Source of the DNA: Agathobaculum butyriciproducens
GTDB taxonomy: Bacteria; Bacillota; Clostridia; Oscillospirales; Butyricicoccaceae
Assembly: GCA_003096535.1 (NCBI GenBank)
Contig: QEKJ01000018.1
Coordinates: 1 to 51,248 of the forward strand
Reading direction: 5' to 3'
Length of the DNA stretch: 51,248 bases
Shown here piece by piece: positions 15,499-23,574 of this stretch; the stretch's first letter is position 1; each line of letters begins with the position of its first letter. The notes under the pieces are model-generated. The model was not told the DNA's origin and ran no database searches. It saw only the letters and a program-made list of their open reading frames with translations. Both the position numbers and the translations under genes were made by a program.

Positions 15499-16548
15499 AT
15501 GGCTGTAACCGCACAGCAGATTGCGGAGCTGGCAGGTGTATCCCGCGGTACGGTAGATCGTGCGCTGCACAATCGAGGGCGTGTAAATCCCGAAGTAGCG
15601 GCTAAGATTCACAAAATTGCAGCAGAATTAGGGTATAAACCGAATCTGATCGGACAGGCACTGGTCAAATCCCGTCGGGAGTTCAAGCTGGGTGCGATTC
15701 TGCAGTCCACCGAGACGCCGACGATGCAGATCGTGCGTGCAGGCGTGCAGCGCGCCGCAGAGGAGCTTGCCGCCTCGGGCGTGGAACTGATCATGCGCGA
15801 AAACCGCGGTCTGGATACCGAAATGGTGCTCGAACACATTGAAGAGCTGGTTTCACAGGGCGTGCAGGGACTGGCTATCGCGCCGAACAACTCGCCGGAG
15901 ATTCGCCAGTGCATTGATGAACTGTACGAACAGGGCATTCCGGTCATCACACTCAACTCGGATGCACCGGGCAGCAGGCGTCTTGCGTTCATCGGTATGG
16001 ACAACTACCGCGCCGGACAGACCGCCGCAGGCTTGCTTCGGCTGATGCTGCCCGAGGGCGGCAAGGTGCTTCCGCTGGCGGGACACTTGAATAATACCGC
16101 ACATAATAACCGTTTAAACGGATTTATGGATACGATTAACGGTGAAACAGGAAACGAAATTGAACTGTTAGCGTTTCAGCCGTGTTTCGACCGGGACGAC
16201 TATGCCCACGAGATTACGCAGCACGCATTGCGTGCAAATCCTGACCTGACCGGGATTTACGTTGCGTCCAACGGACAGGTCGGTGCGTGCGCAGCCGTAG
16301 AGGAAGAAGGCCGAAAGGGCAAGGTCAAGGTCGTTGCATTCGACCTCAACCCGATGAATATGGAGCTGCTCCAGTCGGACAGCTTGAGTTTCGTGCTCGA
16401 TCAGAAGGCATTCGAGCAGGGCTACCGGCCGCCGTTCCTGCTGTTTGATTACCTGCAGAACAAAAAAGCACCGGAAAAAGAACTGCTTTATACGGATATT
16501 GCAATCAAAACCAAGTTTAACAGCGATAAACCTGTGGGAATGGAATAA
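15499..16548 (+). CDS. LacI-family transcriptional regulator
   Basis: A 349-residue regulator. The N-terminal helix-turn-helix is VTAQQIAELAGVSRGTVDRA (3-22), followed by the hinge helix region at about 45-58. The C-terminal part (about 63-335) is a periplasmic-binding-protein-like sugar sensor of the substrate-binding 4 type (GVQGLAIAPNNSPEIRQ, VAFDLNPMNMELL). It is divergent from the symporter/iolG/isomerase genes and very likely represses them via the 16-bp operators, with inositol or a derivative as inducer. AAGGAGG precedes the ATG. A strong terminator follows. Confidence 0.9.
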   Translation: MAVTAQQIAELAGVSRGTVDRALHNRGRVNPEVAAKIHKIAAELGYKPNLIGQALVKSRREFKLGAILQSTETPTMQIVRAGVQRAAEELAASGVELIMRENRGLDTEMVLEHIEELVSQGVQGLAIAPNNSPEIRQCIDELYEQGIPVITLNSDAPGSRRLAFIGMDNYRAGQTAAGLLRLMLPEGGKVLPLAGHLNNTAHNNRLNGFMDTINGETGNEIELLAFQPCFDRDDYAHEITQHALRANPDLTGIYVASNGQVGACAAVEEEGRKGKVKVVAFDLNPMNMELLQSDSLSFVLDQKAFEQGYRPPFLLFDYLQNKKAPEKELLYTDIAIKTKFNSDKPVGME

Positions 16549-16550
16549 GA

Positions 16551-16578
16551 AAGAACCGCACATTGTGCGGTTCTTTTT
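16551..16578 (+). terminator. terminator of the LacI-family gene
   Basis: AAGAACCGCAC-ATT-GTGCGGTTCTT followed by TTT, an 11-bp perfect stem. Confidence 0.9.
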
Positions 16579-16604
16579 AATGGAAAATTGAGAATGGAAA
16601 ATGA
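16579..16604. repeat. dispersed AATTGARAATGG-type half element (copy 2)
   Basis: AATGGAAAATTGAGAATGG and AAAATGA only; no right arm. It lies 11 bp from the stop of yqeC. Confidence 0.6.
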
Positions 16605-16614
16605 ATACGGTGAT

Positions 16615-17274
16615 TTACTCTAAAGTGTGATTTAATGTTGTGCAAACGACCGTAAATCCGCTGGATTTCAGTGCTTCTGTGAATCTTTTCGCTATTTCTG
16701 GGGATATAGTCTCCGCCTGATTGAGCACAACGATATCCGCTAAGTGTTCTGCAATAATGCCTTGCGCGGCCAGCTCCGGCGTGACAATATCGCTCATGTG
16801 TGCACCAGTGCGTGCACAGAACAGTTCCGGCCGGTGTACGGCTTGTTTGACCGGCTTTCCGAACCCGGATGCGCCCACGACGCACACGGTTTTGCATGTA
16901 TTCTCAGGTATGACCGGCTCATGCGAGGCGTGTGCCTTGAGCGGCAGCCGCTTGGAGCCGTCGGCCTCCACAATCACATAGTCAGCGGCGTCCGCGAGCA
17001 CGGAAAAGGGAAGTGCCGGCGCGGTCAGCTTGCCCTCAGCGGCAGGCGTGCCCATGCAGATCACGCGGTGAAGCGCAAGTGCGCGGCGGACCTGTTCGAT
17101 GTCATCCGTCACCAACAGGGGAATGCCCGCAAACGGCAAAATGTGCGTGGAAGTCGTCAAAATCACCGTTCCGGATAATTCTTCGGCCAGTATACGCAGT
17201 AAAGTTGTTTTTCCGCCGCTGCCGATCACGGCGGTTATGCCTTTTATCATGTGTAATTGTTCACATATTTTCAT
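16615..17274 (-). CDS. yqeC: selenium cofactor biosynthesis accessory protein YqeC
   Basis: A 219-residue P-loop protein. Walker A is VIGSGGKTTLL (about 16-26), then TTSTHI and the family signature VEADGSKRLPLKAHASHEPVIP at about 107-128, given in shortened form here as EADGSKRLPLKAHASHEPV. YqeC is linked by comparative genomics to selenium-dependent molybdenum hydroxylase maturation. ATG 17274 with GGTGG upstream was chosen. An in-frame extension to 17379 runs through a repeat element and is rejected. It is divergent from yqeB, its usual partner. Confidence 0.88.
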   Translation of the reverse strand: MKICEQLHMIKGITAVIGSGGKTTLLRILAEELSGTVILTTSTHILPFAGIPLLVTDDIEQVRRALALHRVICMGTPAAEGKLTAPALPFSVLADAADYVIVEADGSKRLPLKAHASHEPVIPENTCKTVCVVGASGFGKPVKQAVHRPELFCARTGAHMSDIVTPELAAQGIIAEHLADIVVLNQAETISPEIAKRFTEALKSSGFTVVCTTLNHTLE

Positions 17275-17300
17275 AAATCCACCTAATACAGCCATGTTTA

Positions 17301-17378
17301 CCGTAGGGCGGGACACTCCAGAGTGGTCTCTCTTGCGGCTATGCCGCCATTCACCTCCTGAGGTCACCCCGCCCTGCA
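17301..17378. repeat. CCGTAGGGCGGG-bounded repeat
   Basis: Read on the minus strand it aligns over most of its length with 43094-43160: both share AGGTGAAT, GCCGCAAGAGA, an ACYCTGGRGTG block and CCCGCCCT. It sits in the yqeC leader and makes a false N-terminal extension. Confidence 0.7.
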
Positions 17379-17428
17379 ACTATGCTTTTATAATAGTATT
17401 ATATCATGTCTGCCACATAGAAAAAATA

Positions 17429-17457
17429 TTGACTTCACTCGACCGATACGCTATAAT
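17429..17457 (+). promoter_or_regulatory. strong promoter of the yqeB-mod-moa operon
   Basis: TTGACT, 17-bp spacer, TATAAT: five of six and six of six matches to the sigma-A consensus. Confidence 0.85.
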
Positions 17458-17470
17458 CAACGGTGGCAAT

Positions 17471-17494
17471 CGTTATAGTTTGTAAAATACAACG
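17471..17494 (+). promoter_or_regulatory. imperfect 24-bp palindrome, ModE-box-like
   Basis: CGTTATAG at the left and ATACAACG at the right of an 8-nt centre; 9 of 12 positions are symmetric. It lies just downstream of the -10 and touches the ribosome binding site. Size and CGTTATA half-sites recall the ModE box of proteobacteria. A molybdate-responsive role is inferred only. Confidence 0.4.
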
Positions 17495-17516
17495 GAGGTA
17501 AACGGAGGAAAACGCC

Positions 17517-18308
17517 ATGTTAGTCGTGATACGCGGTGCGGGAGACATTGCCACGGGGATTGCCTTGCGGCTGTACCGCGCAGGCATTCGTCTGGTGCTG
17601 ACAGACCTGCCGCAGCCAACGTCGATCCGCCGCACGGTATGCTTTTCGGAAGCGATTCGATTGGGCGAAACAGTCGTTGAGGGCGTGCATGCACGCCGAG
17701 CCGATAGCGCAGCCGAAGCGGCAGCACTGACCGAACAGGGCATCATTACTGTGCTGGCCGATCCGGCGGCAGGCTGTGTGCAGGAACTGCACCCTGATGC
17801 CTTGGTGGACGCGATTCTGGCGAAGAAAAACCTCGGTACGCATATCACGGATGCGCCGATCGTCATTGCGGTCGGTCCGGGCTTTACGGCCGGCGTGGAC
17901 TGTCACGCGGCGGTTGAGACCATGCGCGGGCATACACTCGGGCGGGTGCTGTATACGGGTTCGCCGCTGCCGAATACGGGCGTTCCCGGTGTGATCGGCG
18001 GCCACGCGGCAGAGCGCGTTCTGCGTGCCCCGGCAGACGGCTTGTTCGAGCCGTGCCGTGAGATCGGCGATCTGGTCGAGACGGGAGACACCATCGCATA
18101 TGTTGCGGGAAAACCCATGAAAACCACCATCGCCGGCTGTCTGCGCGGTCTGCTGCAGGCTGGCGTATCCGTACATGAGGGTATGAAATCCGGTGACGTT
18201 GATCCGCGCGGCAAGCGTGAAAACTGCGATACCGCATCCGATAAGGCGCTTGCGGTCGGCGGCGGTGTGCTGGAAGCGCTGCTTCACTTTTCCAACGTCT
18301 TTCATTAA
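17517..18308 (+). CDS. yqeB: selenium-dependent Mo-cofactor maturation protein YqeB (EF2563 family)
   Basis: A 263-residue protein starting with a Rossmann-type VVIRGAGDIATGIALRLYRA (3-22). The middle holds PIVIAVGPGFTAGVDCH (about 119-135) and TGSPLPNTGVPGVIGG (about 148-163), signatures of the EF2563/YqeB family related to XdhC-like proteins. The family is a marker for labile-selenium molybdenum hydroxylases. It is first in an operon with modABC and moaA, with a 28-bp gap to modA. Two AACGGAGG(A/T) ribosome binding sites stand in tandem upstream. Confidence 0.9.
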   Translation: MLVVIRGAGDIATGIALRLYRAGIRLVLTDLPQPTSIRRTVCFSEAIRLGETVVEGVHARRADSAAEAAALTEQGIITVLADPAAGCVQELHPDALVDAILAKKNLGTHITDAPIVIAVGPGFTAGVDCHAAVETMRGHTLGRVLYTGSPLPNTGVPGVIGGHAAERVLRAPADGLFEPCREIGDLVETGDTIAYVAGKPMKTTIAGCLRGLLQAGVSVHEGMKSGDVDPRGKRENCDTASDKALAVGGGVLEALLHFSNVFH

Positions 18309-18336
18309 AAAATCATAAAATAGAGGAGAAAACCCA

Positions 18337-19197
18337 ATGAAAAAGAACTGTTTTGCAAGATTTGCAGCAGCGGCTCTGTCATTGGCAATGCTAGCAGGCT
18401 GCGGTGCATCCCAGAGCAGCGACAGCGCAGCTGAGGACACGGGTTCTGCAGATTCCGCAGAGCTGACCGTCTTTGCGGCGGCCTCCATGACCGAGACCCT
18501 GAACCGGATCGCAGAGGACTACAAGGCGGTTGACCCGAACGTCACCCTGACGTTCAACTTTGCCTCCTCCGGCGACCTGCTCACCCAGATCAAGGAAGGC
18601 GCGGACTGCGACGTATTCATCTCCGCAGCGCCCAAGCAGATGAACGCACTCGACGGCTCTCTCAAGGATGACACCGACAAGAACCCGGACGGTCTGGACG
18701 AGCTGCTGGGCGGCACCCGTATCGATCTGCTCGAGAACAAGGTAACGCTGGCTGTACCGGAGGGCAACCCGAAGGACATCAAGAGCTTTGACGATCTTGC
18801 GGACAAGCTGAAGAGCGGTGATGTGCTGCTTGCCATCGGCAACAGCGACGTACCGGTCGGTCAGTACACCCAGAAGATCTTCGCGCACTACGGTCTGGAT
18901 GAGGCTGCGCTGGCTTCCTCCGGCGTGCTGACCTACGGCTCGAACGTTAAGGAAGTTACCACGCAGGTAAGCGAAGGCGCGGTTGACTGCGGCATTATCT
19001 ACGCAACCGACGCATTCTCGGCAGGTCTCGTCACGGTTGACGAGGCAACTGCTGATATGTGCGGTCAGGTCATCTATCCGGCGGCTGTGCTGAAGAACAG
19101 CGCACACGCAGACGAGGCGAAGGCGTTCCTTGACTATCTGACCACCGATGAAGCGGGCAAGGTATTCGAGAGCGTAGGCTTTACCACGTTGGCATAA
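18337..19197 (+). CDS. modA: molybdate ABC transporter substrate-binding lipoprotein
   Basis: A 286-residue lipoprotein (lipobox LAGC at about residue 22) with a type II periplasmic-binding fold. The ModA landmarks are LTVFAAASMTETLNRIAEDY (about 47-66), FNFASSGDLLTQIKEGADCDVF (a 20-residue excerpt is FASSGDLLTQIKEGADCDVF), LAIGNSDVPVGQYTQ and CGIIYATDA. The serines of AAS and ASSG bind the oxyanion. It captures molybdate at the membrane for ModBC. Its role in the cofactor pathway fits the neighbours. Confidence 0.94.
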   Translation: MKKNCFARFAAAALSLAMLAGCGASQSSDSAAEDTGSADSAELTVFAAASMTETLNRIAEDYKAVDPNVTLTFNFASSGDLLTQIKEGADCDVFISAAPKQMNALDGSLKDDTDKNPDGLDELLGGTRIDLLENKVTLAVPEGNPKDIKSFDDLADKLKSGDVLLAIGNSDVPVGQYTQKIFAHYGLDEAALASSGVLTYGSNVKEVTTQVSEGAVDCGIIYATDAFSAGLVTVDEATADMCGQVIYPAAVLKNSAHADEAKAFLDYLTTDEAGKVFESVGFTTLA

Positions 19198-19210
19198 TCT
19201 GATACAATAG

Positions 19211-19238
19211 AAAGGCGAGGGAGCAATCTCTCGCCTTT
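19211..19238 (+). other. hairpin between modA and modB
   Basis: AAGGCGAG / CTCGCCTT stem followed by TATTTG. It is a weak terminator or 3'-end stabiliser, which would favour more ModA than ModBC, as binding proteins usually need. Confidence 0.55.
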
Positions 19239-19258
19239 ATTTGCAAAAGGAGACGATT

Positions 19259-19936
19259 ATGGACTGGTATCCATTATATAACTCACTGCGTATCGCGCTC
19301 ATTTCCACGGTTATCATCTTCTTCGCGGGGATTGCGGCGGCCTATTACGTTGCGCGTCTGCCGCGCGTGCTCAAAGGTGTGCTGGATGTGCTGTTCACGC
19401 TGCCGCTCGTGCTGCCGCCTACGGTGGTCGGCTATCTGCTGCTGCGCGTGCTCGGACCGAAAAGAGCCGTCGGCGCATGGGCGCTCACGCATTTTAATCT
19501 CAAGCTGACCATGGTCTGGTGGTCAGCGATTTTCGCAACGACCGTTGTTATTTTCCCGCTCATGTACCGCACAGCGCGCGGCGCGTTCGAGAGCTTTGAC
19601 GAAACCCTCGCAGATGCGGGCCGCACGCTCGGCCGCTCGAACACATGGATCTTCTGGCGGGTGCGGATGCCGTGCTGCAAACAGGGCATCCTTGCGGGCA
19701 CGGTGCTGGCGTTCGCGCGGGCGCTCGGCGAGTACGGTGCGACCTCGATGGTGGCGGGCTACACGCCCGGCCGCACCGCGACGATCTCCACCACCGTGTA
19801 TCAGCTCTGGCGCACGAACGACGATGCGCTGGCGTTCAAGTGGGTCGTGGTCAACCTTGCCATCTCGGCGGTGGTGCTGCTGGCGGTCAATCTGCTCGAA
19901 AAGCGGGAGAGAGGAGTGCGTAAGGCATGGCACTGA
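19259..19936 (+). CDS. modB: molybdate ABC transporter permease
   Basis: A 225-residue inner-membrane permease with five or six spans and the BPD_transp_1 domain. The EAA-like coupling loop is SFDETLADAGRTLG (about 112-125), followed by LAFARALGEYGATSM (about 152-166). This GEYGAT segment is typical of ModB/CysT-type permeases. ATG 19259 follows AAAGGAG, and the TTG at 19241 was not used. It overlaps modC by 10 bp. Confidence 0.94.
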   Translation: MDWYPLYNSLRIALISTVIIFFAGIAAAYYVARLPRVLKGVLDVLFTLPLVLPPTVVGYLLLRVLGPKRAVGAWALTHFNLKLTMVWWSAIFATTVVIFPLMYRTARGAFESFDETLADAGRTLGRSNTWIFWRVRMPCCKQGILAGTVLAFARALGEYGATSMVAGYTPGRTATISTTVYQLWRTNDDALAFKWVVVNLAISAVVLLAVNLLEKRERGVRKAWH

Positions 19937-20964
19937 TCGTGGATATCGAGAAAACGCTCGGAGATTTTCACCTGAAAGTGAACTTCACCGCTGAGCGGGA
20001 AGTGATGGCGCTGCTCGGTGTCTCCGGCTGCGGCAAGAGCATGACGCTGGGATGCATCGCAGGCATCGTGAGGCCGGATAAGGGTCATATTGAACTGAAC
20101 GGGCGCGTCCTGTTCGACAGCGAAAAGAAAATCGACCTGCCGCCGCAAAAGAGAAAGGTCGGCTACCTGTTTCAGCAGTACGCGCTGTTTCCACACATGA
20201 CGGTCGAGCAGAACATCCGCGCAGGCGCGCACGCCCGCCCGAAAGCCGAGCGGGAGCAGGCGGTGCGGGAGGTTCTGCACGCGTTCCGCCTGGAGGGACT
20301 GGAGAACAACCGTCCGAGTCAGCTTTCCGGTGGTCAGCAGCAGCGGTGCGCGATGGCGCGCATTCTGGTCGGGCAGCCTGAGCTTGTGCTGCTCGATGAG
20401 CCGTTTTCCGCGCTCGATGCGTACTTGAAATGGCAGGTGGAACTGGAGCTTTCGGACATCCTGAAAAATCTTTCGTGCGGTACGCTGTTCGTCACGCACA
20501 ACCGCGATGAGGTGTACCGCCTGTGCGATACGGTGTGCGTGCTGAACAGGGGAAAGTCCGATCCGAAGGAGACAGTCAAGGAACTGTTCCGCGCACCGGC
20601 AACCATGGGTGCTGCACTGATTTCCGGCTGCAAGAATGTTTCTGCCGCCGAGGTAAAGCAAGGTGAGACCCTGTTCTGCAAGGACTGGAACGTAACGCTC
20701 AAAACCGCGCTGCATGTGCCGGAAAACATCGCTTACGTTGGCGTTCGGGCGCATTACTTTACCACAGAGGGTACGGAGAACGCCATTCCGTGCACGGTCG
20801 AGCGCGTAGTCGAAAACCCGTTTTCGACCGTGGTCATGCTGCAGACGACAGGCGCAGGCAGGCTGCGGTGGGAGCTGGATAAGGCGGTCTGGGAGACGCT
20901 TTCCGGCACGGAAAAGCTGACGCTGTACGTCCGCCCAGAGGACGTTATGCCGCTGACGGAGTGA
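19927..20964 (+). CDS. modC: molybdate ABC transporter ATP-binding protein
   Basis: A 345-residue ATPase with Walker A GVSGCGKS (32-39), Q-loop YLFQQYALFP, signature LSGGQQQR (about 129-136), Walker B LVLLDEP and the switch His in VTHN. A C-terminal domain (about 260-345) has the TOBE/MOP look, e.g. YVRPEDVM. It powers ModAB uptake of molybdate. It overlaps modB by 10 bp and the next start closely follows, so it is tightly coupled. Confidence 0.94.
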   Translation: MALIVDIEKTLGDFHLKVNFTAEREVMALLGVSGCGKSMTLGCIAGIVRPDKGHIELNGRVLFDSEKKIDLPPQKRKVGYLFQQYALFPHMTVEQNIRAGAHARPKAEREQAVREVLHAFRLEGLENNRPSQLSGGQQQRCAMARILVGQPELVLLDEPFSALDAYLKWQVELELSDILKNLSCGTLFVTHNRDEVYRLCDTVCVLNRGKSDPKETVKELFRAPATMGAALISGCKNVSAAEVKQGETLFCKDWNVTLKTALHVPENIAYVGVRAHYFTTEGTENAIPCTVERVVENPFSTVVMLQTTGAGRLRWELDKAVWETLSGTEKLTLYVRPEDVMPLTE

Positions 20965-20969
20965 GCAAA

Positions 20970-21917
20970 ATGCTGGATAATCAAGGAAGAAATATTCGCT
21001 ATCTGCGGCTGTCGGTGACCGACCGGTGCAATTTCCGGTGCCGGTACTGTATGCCCGCCGAAGGCGTGTGCAAGCGGGAGCACAGCGAAATGCTGTCGTT
21101 CGAGGAGCTGACCGAGATCGTGCGGACGGCAGTTTCGCTCGGTGTCAGTAAGGTGCGGCTGACCGGCGGAGAGCCGCTTGTACGGCGCGGCATCGTGGAC
21201 TTGTGCCGCAGTCTGCGTGCCATCAATGGTGTGCGGGAGCTCACCATGACGACTAACGGCGCACTCCTGCCGCAGTACGCCGCAGAGCTGAAACAAGCAG
21301 GGGTTGACCGGCTGAATATCAGTCTGGATACCTTAAATGAGGATAAATTTGCGTCGCTGACGCGCGGCGGCTCGCTCGCGGATACGCTGGCCGGTCTGGA
21401 CGCGGCGTGGAACGCCGGATTCCGCGGTACAAAGCTGAATGCCGTGCTGCTCGGCGGCGTAAACGCGGATGAGATTCCGGCACTGGCGCAGCTGGCGCAG
21501 GACGGGAAATATGAGGTACGCTTCATTGAACTCATGCCGATCGGTGAGTGCGCGGACTGGCCGCGTGAGCGGTTTCTCTCTGCGGACGCGGTGCTGCACG
21601 CCCTGCCGGAGCTGCAGCGTCTGCCGAATGAAGGCGTTGCGGAACGGTATCGAATGCCCGGCTGGAAGGGGAAAATCGGTTTGATTCGCCCGATGAGCCA
21701 CCGTTTCTGCGCCGACTGCGACCGCATCCGCGTTACCGCAGACGGCAGGCTGAAACCGTGCCTGCACTCGGCGCAGGAGATTCCGCTGCGCGGTCTGCAC
21801 GGCGAAAACCTTGAACGCGCACTGCGCGAGGGTATGTTCGGGAAACCGGTCAGCCACCATATGCAATCCGGGCAGCCGAGTGAAAGCCGGAGAGGCATGA
21901 GCCAGATCGGAGGATGA
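20970..21917 (+). CDS. moaA: GTP 3',8-cyclase MoaA
   Basis: A 315-residue radical SAM enzyme. The N-terminal cluster motif is CNFRCRYC (about 20-27), the SAM-binding RLTGGEPLVRRG follows, and the C-terminal second cluster has CADCDRIRVTADGRLKPCL. It turns GTP into 3',8-cyclo-GTP, the first step of molybdopterin synthesis. ATG 20970 is preferred because GGAG lies 10 nt upstream; GTG 20961 is too close to it. MoaC, MoaD, MoaE and MoeA are not in the window. The stop TGA abuts a dispersed repeat. Slightly short at the C-terminus (typical about 325), possibly trimmed by that repeat. Confidence 0.93.
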   Translation: MLDNQGRNIRYLRLSVTDRCNFRCRYCMPAEGVCKREHSEMLSFEELTEIVRTAVSLGVSKVRLTGGEPLVRRGIVDLCRSLRAINGVRELTMTTNGALLPQYAAELKQAGVDRLNISLDTLNEDKFASLTRGGSLADTLAGLDAAWNAGFRGTKLNAVLLGGVNADEIPALAQLAQDGKYEVRFIELMPIGECADWPRERFLSADAVLHALPELQRLPNEGVAERYRMPGWKGKIGLIRPMSHRFCADCDRIRVTADGRLKPCLHSAQEIPLRGLHGENLERALREGMFGKPVSHHMQSGQPSESRRGMSQIGG

Positions 21918-22095
21918 ATGGAAAATTGAGACACCCACCGCAGTGGGCGTCCAGCGAGCAACCGCTCGTAGAGCGGCTCTTAGCGAGTCGGAATGGAGAA
22001 TGGAAAATGAAGGTTCGGCACATAGTGCCGCTATTAAATAATCGCGCTTTGCGCGATACCTTAATTCTCAATTATCCATTTTCAATTCTCAATTA
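21914..22095. repeat. dispersed AATTGARAATGG-type element (copy 3)
   Basis: It begins ATGAATGGAAAATTGAGA on the moaA stop. It holds palindromes (CCACCGCAGTGGG; CGGCACATAGTGCCG; CGCGCTTTGCGCG) with the linker TATTAAATAAT, and ends in CTCAATTATCCATTTTCAA then TTCTCAATTATT. The inner block recurs at 46024-46071. Confidence 0.8.
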
Positions 22096-22119
22096 TTGCA
22101 ACAGATAAGAAAGGATAAT

Positions 22120-22554
22120 ATGGCAAAAGTAACAGCAGTTTGTATTAGTGAACATAAAGGAACAAAAAAGCACCCGGTGGAGCGTATCACAGTGAAAGAA
22201 AACCACGGCATCATCGGTGACGCGCACGCGGGCAGCTGGCACCGCCAGATCAGCCTTTTGGCGCAGGAGAGCGTGGACGAAATGCGCCGAACCGGTCTGA
22301 CGCTTCATGCGGGCGACTTTGCGGAGAACATCCTCACCGAAGGGATTGACCTCAAGCATTTACCGGTCGGTACGGTGCTCCGCGTGGGAAAAACGCGTCT
22401 GCAGGTGACCCAGATCGGCAAGAAATGCCATAATGACTGTGAAATCCGCCGTCTGACGGGCAAATGCGTCATGCCGACCGACGGCATTTTTACCATTGTG
22501 CTGACGGGCGGTACGATCACCGCCGGTGACGAGATCGAGGAGGAAAAGCCATGA
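22120..22554 (+). CDS. MOSC domain protein
   Basis: A 144-residue stand-alone MOSC domain. Visible landmarks are GIIGDAHAGSWHRQISLL (about 27-44), HAGDFAENILTEGIDL, and the conserved Cys in IGKKCHNDCEI (about 104-114). MOSC proteins handle sulfur or the molybdenum cofactor, and in such clusters may deliver the terminal sulfur or selenium ligand. ATG 22120 follows AAGGAT and lies just outside the repeat. It overlaps the next gene by 4 bp (ATGA). Confidence 0.9.
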   Translation: MAKVTAVCISEHKGTKKHPVERITVKENHGIIGDAHAGSWHRQISLLAQESVDEMRRTGLTLHAGDFAENILTEGIDLKHLPVGTVLRVGKTRLQVTQIGKKCHNDCEIRRLTGKCVMPTDGIFTIVLTGGTITAGDEIEEEKP

Positions 22555-23573
22555 AATGTATCAAAACCGAGGACGCGGTCGGCCATGTTCTGTGCCACGA
22601 CATGACGCAGATCATCCCGGGCGTGAGCAAGGGGCCGCGCTTCTGCAAGGGCCACATCGTCACCGCGGAGGACATTCCGGTGCTGCTTTCGATGGGTAAG
22701 GAGCAGCTTTACGTCTGGGAGCTGCAGCCGGGTTTTCTGCACGAGAATGACGCGGCAGAGCGGCTGTGTGCGCTCTGTCAGAATACCAATATGCGTAAAA
22801 GCGAGACAAAAGAGGGCAAAATCGAGCTTTCTTCGGACATTGACGGCGTTTTTCTGGTCGATACCGAACGACTGAACGCGGTCAACAGCATTGACGAAAT
22901 CATGATCGCCACCAGACGCGGCAACGGCATCGTCCATCCGGGTGATAAGCTGTGCGGCACGCGCGTGATTCCACTTATAATCAGGGAGGAGAAGCTGCGG
23001 CAGGCTGAGCAGGCAGCGGGCGGCATGCCGATTCTGGAAGTCCGTCCGTTTACGCTGAAAACAGCAGCCGTTGTCACTACCGGCAGCGAGGTCGCAAAGG
23101 GCCGTATTCCGGACAGCTTTACGCCGGTTGTAGAACGAAAGCTGGCTGCACTCGGCATCAGAATGACCGAGCACGTTCTGGTCGAGGACGGCATAGAGAA
23201 CGTTGCGGCGGCCATCGAGCAGATGAAAAACAAGCCGGTCGATATGATCCTGTGCACGGGCGGCATGAGCGTCGATCCGGACGATTCCACGCCGGGTGCG
23301 ATCAAACAGAGCGGCGCGGATATCGTCACCTACGGCGCGCCGGTGCTCCCGGGCGCCATGTTCCTTCTGGGCTACTACGCGGACGGCCGTCCGGTGATGG
23401 GTCTGCCTGGATGCGTCATGTACGCCAAGGCCACCATTTTTGATCTGGTTCTGCCGCGCATCGCGGCGGGCGTGCGGCTGACTAGGCGCGACTTTGTTGC
23501 GCTCGGAGAAGGCGGTCTGTGTCTCGGCTGTGAGGTCTGCACCTACCCGCACTGCGGCTTCGGAGGTGTGTGA
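22551..23573 (+). CDS. molybdopterin-binding protein (MoeA/MogA-like fold) with C-terminal Cys cluster
   Basis: A 340-residue protein with an N-terminal domain (1-165) like that of clostridial molybdopterin-binding proteins next to MOSC genes. The MogA/MoeA-type binding fold covers about 170-310: TTGSEVAKGRIPDSF, ILCTGGMSVDPDDSTPGAI, PVMGLPGCVMYAK. The C-terminus ends in CLGCEVCTYPHCGFG, a four-cysteine stretch that could hold a metal or relay sulfur/selenium. It is likely to act in metal insertion or cofactor transfer. Confidence 0.87.
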   Translation: MKCIKTEDAVGHVLCHDMTQIIPGVSKGPRFCKGHIVTAEDIPVLLSMGKEQLYVWELQPGFLHENDAAERLCALCQNTNMRKSETKEGKIELSSDIDGVFLVDTERLNAVNSIDEIMIATRRGNGIVHPGDKLCGTRVIPLIIREEKLRQAEQAAGGMPILEVRPFTLKTAAVVTTGSEVAKGRIPDSFTPVVERKLAALGIRMTEHVLVEDGIENVAAAIEQMKNKPVDMILCTGGMSVDPDDSTPGAIKQSGADIVTYGAPVLPGAMFLLGYYADGRPVMGLPGCVMYAKATIFDLVLPRIAAGVRLTRRDFVALGEGGLCLGCEVCTYPHCGFGGV

Positions 23574-23574
23574 T

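Noticed and set aside
17275-17379. 36-residue N-terminal extension of YqeC
   Set aside because: It is translated from a dispersed repeat, and a good ribosome binding site supports the later ATG.
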